Assembly (NCBI GenBank): GCA_013306675.1
Contig: JABLUY010000089.1
Location: forward strand, 1 to 64,000
Reading direction: 5' to 3'
Source of the DNA: Thraustochytrium sp. TN22
Taxonomy: Eukaryota > Sar > Bigyra > Thraustochytrida > Thraustochytriidae
Length of the DNA: 64,000 nucleotides
Below are positions 8,953 through 18,600 of this stretch, piece after piece (within the stretch, counting starts at the first letter, position 1; each line of letters starts with the position of its first letter). Below the pieces are notes generated by a model. The model saw only the letters and a program-made list of their open reading frames with translations, searched no databases and had not been told where the DNA came from. The translations under genes were made by a program, and so were the position numbers.

Positions 8953-10836
8953 CACGCCCCTCCCCCTCGCCGCCTCGCGCCGCGCGCCGCGCGCGCCGCC
9001 CCACCTGCGCGTCGCGACGACGCCCACTTCGAAAGAGCTCTGCGCTGCGCGGCGGCGCGCCGCCGGCAACAAGTTCAAGTTCAAGATGAAGTGTAGCGCC
9101 GATTCGGACCGTGACCGTCACGGTCGCTTGAGCGCCGATTCGGCCGATTCGGACGGTCGGCGCGTGCGCGCACACATTATAGCTTCACAGATGCAATGCG
9201 ATGCAATGCGATGCGGCAGACACGGCTGCAGACATGGACGAGAGAGCCCGAGGCATCTTCGCTGGCCTAAGTTAGCTAGCTAGCTAGAGAGAGGCTGCTC
9301 GCAGTCAGACTCGGAGCCAAGCCGCCTCTGACGCCAAACGTGACAATGAAGCTGCTTGTCCGGACTCTACCATCACCAGTGCCTCTTGCACGACGCTCCT
9401 TGCCAGAGCAGAGGACGATCAGCAAGGCCATCTCGCCTGGCCCATGCTCTGGGCGCAGAAGAGCCCCCGTTAATTTTAAAAGTATTTTGACTGTCCTACA
9501 TGCTCGATGCCATTGTGATCAGAACTGGAGAGCGGCTGCTCAAGAAGGCCACGCCACTGCAGGGCAGGACGAAGAGAGCAGTCTTCAAGTTGCTGGAGAC
9601 AGAAAATGCGCAATTGTCACCAGCACCGAGGACAACGAGACGCCACTTTGTGCGACACCGTCGCACAGAACCGAGGGACTTGAGTCAATGGTTTCGGACA
9701 GTCACCAGACCCAACTTGAAGCGGCCGAGGCTCGGCATGGCAGTGATGCTTGCTTGCCGAAAGCTCAGAGGGCCGCGTGGGCGGACCATATGTCAGTGAA
9801 GTTGCGCACAAGGCAAGGGGCAAAATTTGACCGTTAGAAAAACTAGTGGGCTGCGTGCGGTCTGCCAGCGGTCTGCCAGCGGGCCGCGTGGCGTCGGATA
9901 ATTGACCAGCATAGTACCCCAGAGGAGCTGCCGCACGGTAAGTTACCTCAGAGGAGCTGCCAAACAAAGCAACTGGCTTGCTTCTCCTGATGCCAGCTCC
10001 GTAGCATGGTTCGGAGAGGAGCATGCGGCCAGCTCGGTGGCCTGGTTTGGAGGAAAGCAAGCGGCCCACTAAAGACCAGCATGTCCGAGCGGGCACCTCT
10101 GCGAGAGCGACGAAGACCATCACCATCTGGGGAGGAGGAGGATGCTCTGGCGTAGGATGATTCCAAGCTCTCTCCGGGGCGTGCTCGGGTCCTTGAATTT
10201 GTCCCGCGCTTGAACCTTGCTCTTGACCAGCAGCGTCAGACTTGAGAGCCCGGATAAACTTGGAGGCTCAAGGTCCCAAACTTGGACGCTCATGGTCCCG
10301 GGGTCGTGCGCCTACTCCCGCCAGCTCCCCTTCGGTCCCCAGTCGTGAGCTTTCGCAGTCCCTTTCTAGTGTCCGACACAGTGGTGCGACCTGAGTGGCA
10401 GGCCAACGGGCGGGGGGCAGCCCAAGGCAGGCCAAGGCAGCTAGCTCATTGCAGCCCCAAAGGGAGTTCGCGGCTTTCGCCTCGTCCCCGGGGACATGTG
10501 CGTGGTCCGCTCAGACGCAATGGCACGCAACGTATGACGCCAAAGTGGTAGCACTTGTACCTTGCGTCGGGAGCTGCAACATGTCCCTCGACATGCTCCA
10601 GACGGAACATCGCAAGCGACCACTCTCGGCGGACGAGCTGAGCTACGGGAGAGCAGGCCGCGGACAGACGAGCTGCTTGCACGCAAGAGGGGACGGCTCG
10701 CGGCGCGAGCGAGCGCCGCCCAGCCGAAAGCAGAACCTGAAAAGCCGCAGAACCTGAAAAGCCCAGGAGGCCAAGCAAACACGCAATCGGCGAGCCTGCC
10801 GAGCAATCGAGAGCACGAACGAGGCCGATCAACAGC
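8953..10836. other. Intergenic region between divergent genes, with short repeats
   Basis: This probably contains both promoters. It carries a twice-repeated ATGCAATGCG unit at about 9191-9216, an AGCT/TAGC run at about 9271-9288, and loosely repeated words around 9860-10080 (for example GGTCTGCCAGC twice and TCAGAGGAGCTGCC twice). One small ORF is listed separately. Nothing else is supported. Confidence 0.5.
9500..9799 (+). CDS. Hypothetical small ORF, weakly coding-like
   Basis: A 99-codon frame from an ATG. Its first 40 residues (MLDAIVIRTGERLLKKA and on) look like a basic amphipathic helical protein. The remainder is Arg-rich and composition-driven, and an overlapping frame at 9344-9837 is equally open. 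No family is recognised. It may be chance or a relic of a gene. Confidence 0.15.
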   Translation: MLDAIVIRTGERLLKKATPLQGRTKRAVFKLLETENAQLSPAPRTTRRHFVRHRRTEPRDLSQWFRTVTRPNLKRPRLGMAVMLACRKLRGPRGRTICQ

Positions 10837-13650
10837 ATGAAGGCGACCCTTGCAGGTGTGCTCTTGGCCGCCACCGCCGTGAGCGCGATTCCCCACAACC
10901 ACCAACAAGTTCAGACCGAGCCGGTCGAGCAGGATGCCACCATCAAGATGTACTGTGACTACACGCTGACCTTCAAGCACTACGACGGTGACGGAGTACA
11001 GAAGGGTGATACCTACAAAAGCGCGGAGAAGACAGAACTCCATACGATCGAGGTGAGCGCTGCCGAAGGAGACTACTTCGACATCACGTGCTGGAACAAG
11101 CACACTGAAGCTGGCTTCGCCGCCGTGCTGGACATCTGCGGTACGAGCTTCCCGACGGACACACGCATGGACGTCGTGGAGGAGAGTGACGAGATGCCAA
11201 TCCTTCAGTGGCAGGCTCTCTACCCGTCGAGCTTCAACGGGGATGAGACGCTGGTCTTCTACCCGATGGACGAGGACAACCAGTATGGCTCGAAGACGCC
11301 TCTGCCCGGAGCCAGCTGGGTGTGGAACAAGGACGCAGACCAGGCGCAGACCAAGGACTTCACCATGTACTTTCGCATCGCGCTGCCGGACCTGGACTGC
11401 TACCCGAACCCTGAGTGCGCCGAGGTGGGTAAGTGGGGCCTGAACGGCAAGAAGATCGAGAACATCAACATGAAGGAGGCGGCCTCGCAGAACCCGCTCA
11501 CATGCATGAACGAGTGCCAGGCCACCGACGAGTGCGCCGCCTGGACTTGGCGGGACCCGTCCGGCCAGAGCCCGCACTGCACCCTGTACACCAGCTCCAC
11601 GCTCGTGAACAAGAACGGCGGCAACGCTGACGAATTCGTTTCTGGCGAACGCTACTGCTACCCGCCCCCGACGCCCTCACCCACCGACGCACCCACGTAC
11701 CCGGAGAACACCGACTGCTACGAGAAGAAGGGCGTCTACATCGGCTCTGCGATCGACCACGTCGCGACCGGCGACGACATCAACACGATCGGGGACTGCG
11801 CCGTGCTGTGCCAAGAGACCGACGGATGCGACCACTTCAGCTTCAGGGACCACGCTAGCAACGGCTGGTGCCGCATTTTCGCGGACGTCTGGGGCATCGA
11901 GACCAAGCCAGGTGACTACAAGTACGGCGCCGCGGACTGCGACGACATCGAGCCGAAAGAGACCGTCCCGGAGTGCGCGCAGCAAGGCTTTGCGTGGAGT
12001 GGCGGCGTGACGGAAACCTTCACCGATGAGCTGGACCTGGCGTCGCCCGCCGCGTGCCAGCTCCTCTGCCAGGAAGAGGACGACTGCGACGCATGGACCT
12101 TTGAGGCTTTCACGGACAAGTTCCACTGCAGGCTTCATAAGGGCGAGCTCACTTTGACGAAGAAGACCAGCGACTACTACGCTGCCAGCAAGTGGTGCTC
12201 CGACAGCCCGACGGCCCTCCCGACCAAGCTGCCGACCAAGCTGCCCACGGCCAACCCGACCAAGCTGCCCACCAAGCTGCCCACGGCCTCCCCGACCAAG
12301 CTGCCCACCAAGCAGCCTACCAAGCTGCCCACGGCCTCCCCGACCAAGCTGCCCACCAAGCAGCCTACCAAGCTGCCCACGGCCTCCCCGACCAAGCTGC
12401 CCACCAAGCAGCCTACCAAGCTGCCCACGGCCTCCCCGACCAAGCTTCCCACCAAGCAGCCTACCAAGGCGCCCACGGCCTCACCGACCAAGATGCCCAC
12501 CAAGACACCCACCAAGCAGCCCACCGCTGCCCCGACCAGGCTGCCCACCCTCAGCCCCACGAACCCGGACGACAGCTGCTACGAGGAGGATACCCAGTAC
12601 GTCGGCACTATCGTGGCCTCCTTCAACAAGAACAGCGACATCGTCCTCGACTCCGCGCCCCTGTGCCACCTCCAGTGCATCGAGACCAAGGACTGCGACC
12701 ACTGGGTCTTCAAGGCCGGCAGCTTCTACACTTGTGAGCTCCTCACCAGCGTCTGGACCGTCAACGAGGACATGGCGGGCTACACGAGTGGTGACATGGA
12801 TTGCGAGTCCCGCTCCATCGTGGACGTTGAGACCGTCCCGTCGTGCGCGGTGGCAGGCGAGTACTTTGACGTCAAGCCGAGCCACAGCGCGCACCTGGAG
12901 GCCTACGTCTCGAACGATGATATCGCTTCGCCTCTCGCCTGCATGGAGAAGTGCCAGTCCAAGTCCAAGTGCGAGTACTGGGACTTCATCGTCAAGCCTT
13001 ACGCTTCTTCCTGGACCTGCAACCTCTTCAAGAAGTGGGTCGAGCCGACTCAGCTTGACGCCTGGGCGAACAAGTACTACCACCGCGGCCCCAAGTGGTG
13101 CACGACCGAGCCGACCCTGTCCCCGACTGCTTCTCCCACCGCGACCGCTTCGCCCACCTCCGAGCGTCTCGTCGAGGCTGACCTGTGCCCCACGGAGGAC
13201 CACCGCTTCTTCAAGGAGCAGCTCGCCAAGGCCTCCGGAGTCGCCACCCCGCTCGCTTGCGCTGAGTGGTGCCTTGAGTACCCGGGCTGCGCCGGCTGGT
13301 CGCACAAGGCCGTGAGCAAGGTGCCGAAGAGCATGTGCTTTCTCTTCGCCGATGGTTACGAGTCCGAGATGAAGATCGGGAAGAAGTTCAAGTACTTCTC
13401 CGGCCCCATCAACTGCGACGACACTCCCGCGGACTGCTTCACGAGCCCGGCCAAGGCCAAGGGCAAGGGCAAAATCGCCTCGACCGCCACCTCCAAGGAG
13501 GAGTGCGCCGAGCACTGCGACGCTCTTGACGCCTGCGAGCTCTGGTACTGGAAGAGCGGCAAGTGCAACCTCTTCAAGGAGAAGGTCTGGATCAAGGCCG
13601 GTGGCAAGGCCGGCACCTATGCTGGTGACACCGGCTGCCTCTTTGCCTAA
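10837..13650 (+). CDS. Secreted multi-PAN/Apple-domain protein with PTKLPT-type linker repeats
   Basis: Predicted 937-residue extracellular protein. An N-terminal signal peptide (MKATLAGVLLAATAVSA) is followed by a Cys-poor beta domain, then repeated Cys-rich modules with the pattern CxxxCxxxxxCxxW (for example CMNECQATDECAAWTW and CAEHCDALDACELWYW). These are PAN/Apple folds, which bind sugars or proteins in stramenopile surface and cell-wall proteins. At least seven modules are arranged before and after a linker at about residues 462-573 made of PTKLPTKQ/PTASPTKLPT units, likely a rigid, O-glycosylated stalk. A shorter Ser/Thr/Pro linker precedes the last modules. There is no transmembrane segment or GPI signal at the C-terminus. 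Likely secreted scale, wall or adhesion protein. The PAN assignment is firm; ligand unknown. Confidence 0.88.
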   Translation: MKATLAGVLLAATAVSAIPHNHQQVQTEPVEQDATIKMYCDYTLTFKHYDGDGVQKGDTYKSAEKTELHTIEVSAAEGDYFDITCWNKHTEAGFAAVLDICGTSFPTDTRMDVVEESDEMPILQWQALYPSSFNGDETLVFYPMDEDNQYGSKTPLPGASWVWNKDADQAQTKDFTMYFRIALPDLDCYPNPECAEVGKWGLNGKKIENINMKEAASQNPLTCMNECQATDECAAWTWRDPSGQSPHCTLYTSSTLVNKNGGNADEFVSGERYCYPPPTPSPTDAPTYPENTDCYEKKGVYIGSAIDHVATGDDINTIGDCAVLCQETDGCDHFSFRDHASNGWCRIFADVWGIETKPGDYKYGAADCDDIEPKETVPECAQQGFAWSGGVTETFTDELDLASPAACQLLCQEEDDCDAWTFEAFTDKFHCRLHKGELTLTKKTSDYYAASKWCSDSPTALPTKLPTKLPTANPTKLPTKLPTASPTKLPTKQPTKLPTASPTKLPTKQPTKLPTASPTKLPTKQPTKLPTASPTKLPTKQPTKAPTASPTKMPTKTPTKQPTAAPTRLPTLSPTNPDDSCYEEDTQYVGTIVASFNKNSDIVLDSAPLCHLQCIETKDCDHWVFKAGSFYTCELLTSVWTVNEDMAGYTSGDMDCESRSIVDVETVPSCAVAGEYFDVKPSHSAHLEAYVSNDDIASPLACMEKCQSKSKCEYWDFIVKPYASSWTCNLFKKWVEPTQLDAWANKYYHRGPKWCTTEPTLSPTASPTATASPTSERLVEADLCPTEDHRFFKEQLAKASGVATPLACAEWCLEYPGCAGWSHKAVSKVPKSMCFLFADGYESEMKIGKKFKYFSGPINCDDTPADCFTSPAKAKGKGKIASTATSKEECAEHCDALDACELWYWKSGKCNLFKEKVWIKAGGKAGTYAGDTGCLFA
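12289..12480 (+). repeat. 48-bp coding minisatellite, four tandem units
   Basis: Four tandem copies of a 48-base unit start at 12289, 12337, 12385 and 12433, encoding the 16-residue unit SPTKLPTKQPTKLPTA. The first three are almost identical and the last has diverged. Degenerate copies flank them from about 12220 to 12555. The copy number is likely variable between strains. Confidence 0.93.
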
Positions 13651-14345
13651 GGGCCATCGGCGACGCTCCCTTGATCTCGTCTGCCTGCTGTTGAAAGTAA
13701 GAAAATCCATCGATGTTATCTCCCCCACCACGCAAGACAAGGTGACACCGTGATACTTGACCTCATTGGTACCCTCGAGCGACACTATATTTTAAACTAC
13801 CGATGAGCAGCGACGCAGCCACCCTCGCACAATGACTGTTTTGCCCAATGAACGCGTACTTCGGACAACGGTGGTCCCAACCACTGTTTCGTCCACGGGT
13901 TCAAGACTGCGAAACGCTAGGCCCGGCTCCTAACCTCAGCTAGCACGGGCCCAAGCGCACGAGCTTTGCCCATCAGCTCCGCTGCGTAGAAGACAACGCC
14001 AGAGAAGCGAGATAACACTGCCGTGCCCTGGCCCTGATGCCCAGCTGGGCTGAGGGACCAGCGCGCCCCGTCCCAAGGCAGAGTGGTCGGGACCATATGC
14101 GGCTGTCCCCGCCGTTTCAGACCCCAGGGACCGCGATCGAGGCGCCGATCGCATCGCGAGCGAGCGCAGCAAGCGCTGCAAGCGCAGCAAGCAAGACCTC
14201 GAGCTCGGGGAGTGGCGCGGCACAGCGCAGGCGCGGAGACGCGGCGCGGCGTGGCGTGGCGTGGCTCAGAGAGCGCGTGGCGCTCGAGGAGGCGTCAGCG
14301 CTTGTCCGCGCTCTTGTTGTGCGCAGCGTGCCACGCACTTGCGCC
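13651..14345. other. Intergenic spacer and leader of the J-protein gene
   Basis: Carries the 3' region of the PAN gene and the promoter and leader of the J-protein. An AT-rich word, CTATATTTTAAA, lies near 13785-13796. The J-protein frame is open upstream to an ATG at 14037, but that extension is low-complexity Ala/Ser/Arg and is not favoured as coding. Confidence 0.5.
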
Positions 14346-15287
14346 ATGCAACGCGGGAGCTCGGAGCTGTGCCTGTACGGGGTCCTGGGCGTCGGGGTGC
14401 AGGCGGCGCCAGCGGAGATCCGCAAGGCATACCGCGTGCTGGCGCGGCGGTATCACCCGGACAAGAATGTGCTGGTGGGCGGCAACCCTCAGGGCGAGGA
14501 GGGCGCGCCCAAGGTTGAGGAGATGTTTTCACTCGTGGCGCGCGCCTACGAGGTGCTTATCGATCCGACTAAGCGCGCAGCCTACGACATGCTGAACGGC
14601 CACGTGGATGCCGCGGACGCCCGCTACGCCGAGTTGGGCGCCATGAAGCGCCGCGACGCCGAGAACGCCGTCGAGCTTATGCGCCTCACCTTCGACATCA
14701 AGCGCCGCACCGAGCTCAGCCGCGGCGGCCTCGTCATCGACGACGCCGTCTACGGAGCGCGCGACATCATCGAGACCAGCCGCCTCGAAGACCTCACCAC
14801 TAGCGCCTTTGTGCAGAACGTGACACGCCAGCTCCAGTGCGCGGTGGAGAAGTCCCGCCTGGTCATTCCGGGCAAGGAGTCCAAGTACTACCTCATCCCG
14901 GGTCTTTACGATGTCGCGCCTGGAGAGGAGAAGCTGCTATGGGTGCGTTACTTCTTCCGCGGCAAGATTCATCAGGTCATCGTCCAGGACGAGCAGCGCC
15001 TGCTCATGCCACTCAAGTCTCATTGTATCCAGAATCTCGCGTGCAAGCAGTCCAAGGTCAAGCGTCGCATGCAGCAGCAACAGCAAACGGAACAGCACAC
15101 CGCCCTCGCCAAGTCGGCCTCGCGCACAGCGCTTGCAGCAGTCACACTGCTTGCGCTATCGGCTGGCGGCGCGGCACTGGCCTGGGCGCTGACCTCCGAC
15201 ACCCACCGGACAAAGCTCTCGGTTCGCGATGCCTTGCAACTTGCGTCGCGAAGGCTGCGCCTCTACGAGAGCAACTTACTTTCCTAG
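14346..15287 (+). CDS. J-domain co-chaperone with DNAJC11-like C-terminal domain and C-terminal membrane anchor
   Basis: Predicted 313-residue protein. The J domain begins immediately (residues 8-83) with LYGVLGV, and the HPD triad at 37-39 stimulates Hsp70 ATPase. Residues about 150-225 ([18 protein letters not shown], then [15 protein letters not shown]) match the C-terminal DUF3395 region of DNAJC11, a mitochondrial cristae-associated J-protein. The animal protein's long middle part is absent, making this a short form. A hydrophobic stretch at about 262-282 ([20 protein letters not shown]) suggests a membrane anchor. The ATG at 14346 puts the J domain at the very N-terminus. An in-frame ATG at 14037 would add 103 low-complexity residues, possibly a targeting sequence. 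Mitochondrial location is inferred from the DNAJC11 likeness only. Confidence 0.8.
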   Translation: MQRGSSELCLYGVLGVGVQAAPAEIRKAYRVLARRYHPDKNVLVGGNPQGEEGAPKVEEMFSLVARAYEVLIDPTKRAAYDMLNGHVDAADARYAELGAMKRRDAENAVELMRLTFDIKRRTELSRGGLVIDDAVYGARDIIETSRLEDLTTSAFVQNVTRQLQCAVEKSRLVIPGKESKYYLIPGLYDVAPGEEKLLWVRYFFRGKIHQVIVQDEQRLLMPLKSHCIQNLACKQSKVKRRMQQQQQTEQHTALAKSASRTALAAVTLLALSAGGAALAWALTSDTHRTKLSVRDALQLASRRLRLYESNLLS

Positions 15288-15695
15288 CTGGCTGTAGCTC
15301 ATCTCCCTCTCTCTTGCAACGCTAGAGCTACAGCTCGAACTTAGTAGCCAAGCGAGCTCTAGAGCCAGAGCTGGCCAGGGAGAGGCCTGCCCTTCCCCGT
15401 TTCCATCCGAGCAAGTGCCTCATAGTTCAATACGCTGCTGGCTCGTGATTGCTATCCTACCCGACGCAAGCATTTCCTTCTTATCACCACCCATTTGGCA
15501 TTCATGCGTGCGTGCATGCATGCATGCATGAGGTTCGTCCCCACCACCAACCAATCGTTCATGCTTGCACGGTTGTGTTCATCGTCGAGTCCTTCACAGC
15601 CACTGACCAATCATTCTTTTCATCCTTGCATTCATACATCCATTCGTGAGTTTGTTCAATCATTGGATCATAGGGGATCCTCGGCAACTCTCTTG
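15288..15695. other. Convergent spacer with GCAT repeat
   Basis: 3' ends of the J-protein and pseudo-kinesin genes meet here. A GTGC/GCAT repeat occupies about 15505-15531. No gene or clear polyadenylation signal is visible. Confidence 0.55.
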
Positions 15696-18600
15696 TCAGT
15701 TACGAAGCGTGCGCTCGAAGGCAACGGGCGCCTCGTAGCGCAGCAACTTGGCAATGAGGTCATCCGTCGCCGCGCCGTCATCGTCGCCGCGCGGTGGCAA
15801 ATACTCCTGGGCGCTTCCCGGGGAAATCTTCTCACGAACACGATTGCGCTCGCGCTTGGCGATGCTGATTGCGCGCTTGCCCGTGACAAACATCTGGTGC
15901 TGGTTCCCCGACTTGGCGTCACCCAGCACGCGGAAGAACTCCTGAAAGGTGATGAAGCCGTCGTTGTCGCTGTCCATGCAGTCCATAAAGAGCTTCACGT
16001 CGCGCTTGGACAAGCTCGGGTCCAGCTCGCGCAGCCCGTGCCGAAAGTCAGCACGCGAGAGCGCCCCCACCCGTCGCGTGTCCATGGACATGAACAGTCC
16101 GTGCAGCGTGCCAGGTGCCTGCTGGAAGAGGGCCTCGGCCACGCGGTTCCGCGCCATGACGCGCTCGCCGGAAGAGCTTGGCGACCGCGACCGGGACGCT
16201 GACGGCATCCTGCGGTCCACCTGGATACGAGCGGGCCGAGCGCTCGCAGGTCGCGACGGTCGACCGCGCGTCGTCGGCTGCCGGCCCGTCACCGATGAGT
16301 GTTGCGGTGGCATCCGCCGCAGTTCGTCCTCCAGCTGCGCCTCCGCGAGGTCCAGTGCATCGCCGTACGCGTATTGCGCCTTGCTGCGGCTCTCGCGCGT
16401 CGGCCGAGAGGGCGCGCGACGCTCGTCCTCGTACCGGGACCCGTTCGCAGTATCAGTTTCCGGCCACGCACGAGCGCGCCGTGCCGCAGCCAGGATCGCC
16501 TCCACTTCATCAGCAGTGTCCTCGTGCCGCCGCTGTTGCTCCTTGGGGACCTTCTTCTTCGTCTTCGTCTTCGTCTTCTTCCTTTCCTGCTGCTGGCGCT
16601 GCTGGTGCTGCTGCTGCTGCTGGAGATGCTCAAATTGCTTGGACTGCTGACGTTCCTGCTGCTGCTGCCACTGCTGCTTCTCCAGCTGCTCCCACTGCTG
16701 CTTCTCCAGCTGCTCCCGATGCTCCTGGCGCAATTTGCGTGCGCCCGCAGCCGCACTGTGAACCCGCGGCGGTGGGCCCGGGTCAGGAGACGCAATCGTG
16801 AGACCCAGGGGCGAGGTCGTCACGGACGAGGACGACGCGGAGCCGTCCACGAGCGGCGAGGCCAGTGAGTTGCGCACGCGCTGGGCGAAGTTGACCGCCA
16901 CCAAGACCTCCGCACACTTGGGCGCCTGCACCGTCACGGACGGGTGGACCAGCAGGTGGTACATGCAAGTGTCCTTTTCGTAGGCGTCCATGGCGGACAG
17001 TGAACCAAAGCTGTGCGGGCGGCGGCCCACGCCCAGTGCCACTTCGTCCAGGCAATCGCGCAGGATGCTCAACAGCGGCACGCTGCCAAAGAGCCGCATC
17101 AGCGTCCCGGGCGAAGCCTCCAGGCCGCCAGCGTCCAGGTGCTGCTTGCGCGCAAGTGCGTTGATCACCTGCACGAGGCCATCAAGCACTGCGCTCGTAG
17201 GCCCGGCGCGACCCGACGAGGCAATCTCCACGATGTGCACCTTGCCCACGCGCGGCGGCGCGCCATCTGTGCCGAGGATCTCCACCTGCAGGGTGTGCAG
17301 CAGCTGCGCGTCGCACGTGTCCGCCCCCCCGTTGTGCAAGGACGCCGGGACGGAGCCCAGCATCGCGTCGTGGTTGCCGGCCCCGATTGACGTCAGCAGG
17401 GCCGCCTCATACCGCGTCGTGACCACCACGCTGCTCTGGCCGGCCGCCTCAAGGTCCATGCGGCCCGTCGCGCGCGCTGAGACATGGTCCACGTCGAGTC
17501 GTGTCGCTTGGCCCGGATTGCGCCCGTCCTCGTCCTCGCTCGGGGCGAGCAGGTCAAAGACCTGGCTGCCGCGCACGTGCGCACACGCGATGCTCACGCG
17601 GGGCAGAAGAGCCGCAGCGGTCTGCTTGTCCATGCCCTTGCTCGCCTTGGTCATGCTTTCCACCGTGTCGAAGATGGCGTTCACGATGCTGTTCGTGGTC
17701 GCACCCGCCGCCGGGCCCGAGGTCACCACCACGGCGCGATCGCCATCAAAAAGTGCGTCCACAAGCGGCATCACCTGAGCGCGGATGCCGTTCTGCCGGC
17801 CCAGCTGCGGGTCGGACGCGAGAACGTCCGCGTCACTCGGCGCTGGCCCGTTGATGTAGGCCACCTCGTCGAAGCCAAAGAAGCGCTGCGAGCGCTCACT
17901 CTCCACCATGATCTCGGCCGAGGCAACGATGGGCTTCACGCTCAGGCTCGCCTCACCAGGCGCGCCGGGGCTGCCCTCAGCCACGTGCTCCGCAGGCGGC
18001 GACATGTTCCCGACTCGCGCTGGGTGGGCATACACGGAGCAGATGCGCCGGACGCGCTTCTCGCCATAGCCCTGCATGGTCTTGTGGAGGTTGCGCCGCC
18101 GGAGTCGCTCCATTTCGGTCTGCTGCTGCTCCAGGCGGTTCGGCGCTGGCGCGCTCTCGACGCGCTTCGAGCGAAGACGCCTTGCATACGAAGCCCACTG
18201 CGCCCCCGCATCCATGACCATGTCCTTGAGGACGCCCACGTCCTGCCGGAGCCGCTGCGTGTTCGCGCGCAGCGCAACCACCTCAGGCCGCGTGCGCCGC
18301 GCCCAGTGACCCACGTATCGACGGAACTTGCGGTCCGCCGCAGCCTGCTGCGCCAGCTGCGGCGTGGTAATGGAAACGGTTTCCCCCACGCCGGCCGCGC
18401 CCGCTGCCTCGACTCGCATGCGCCGCAGCTCGGCAGCCTCGCTCGAAGCCCGCATCTGGCTCTCCCGCGCCTCACTCAGCTGCCGCTGCACGAGATCCAG
18501 CTTCGCCTGCAGCTGGTCGGCCTGGCGCCGAGAGTCCTCGAAGGCATTGCCCAGTTTCTCCGCCTTCTCCACAACGCGAGTCACGTCCTCCTGAGCACGG

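Noticed and set aside
10441-11577. 378-residue minus-strand ORF overlapping the PAN gene start
   Set aside because: Val/Leu/Arg-rich antisense frame; the plus strand has a signal peptide and Cys-patterned domains.
12220-12555. CRISPR-like array of regular repeats
   Set aside because: Repeat units are contiguous with no unique spacers and are translated in frame as PTKLPT units; a eukaryotic coding minisatellite.
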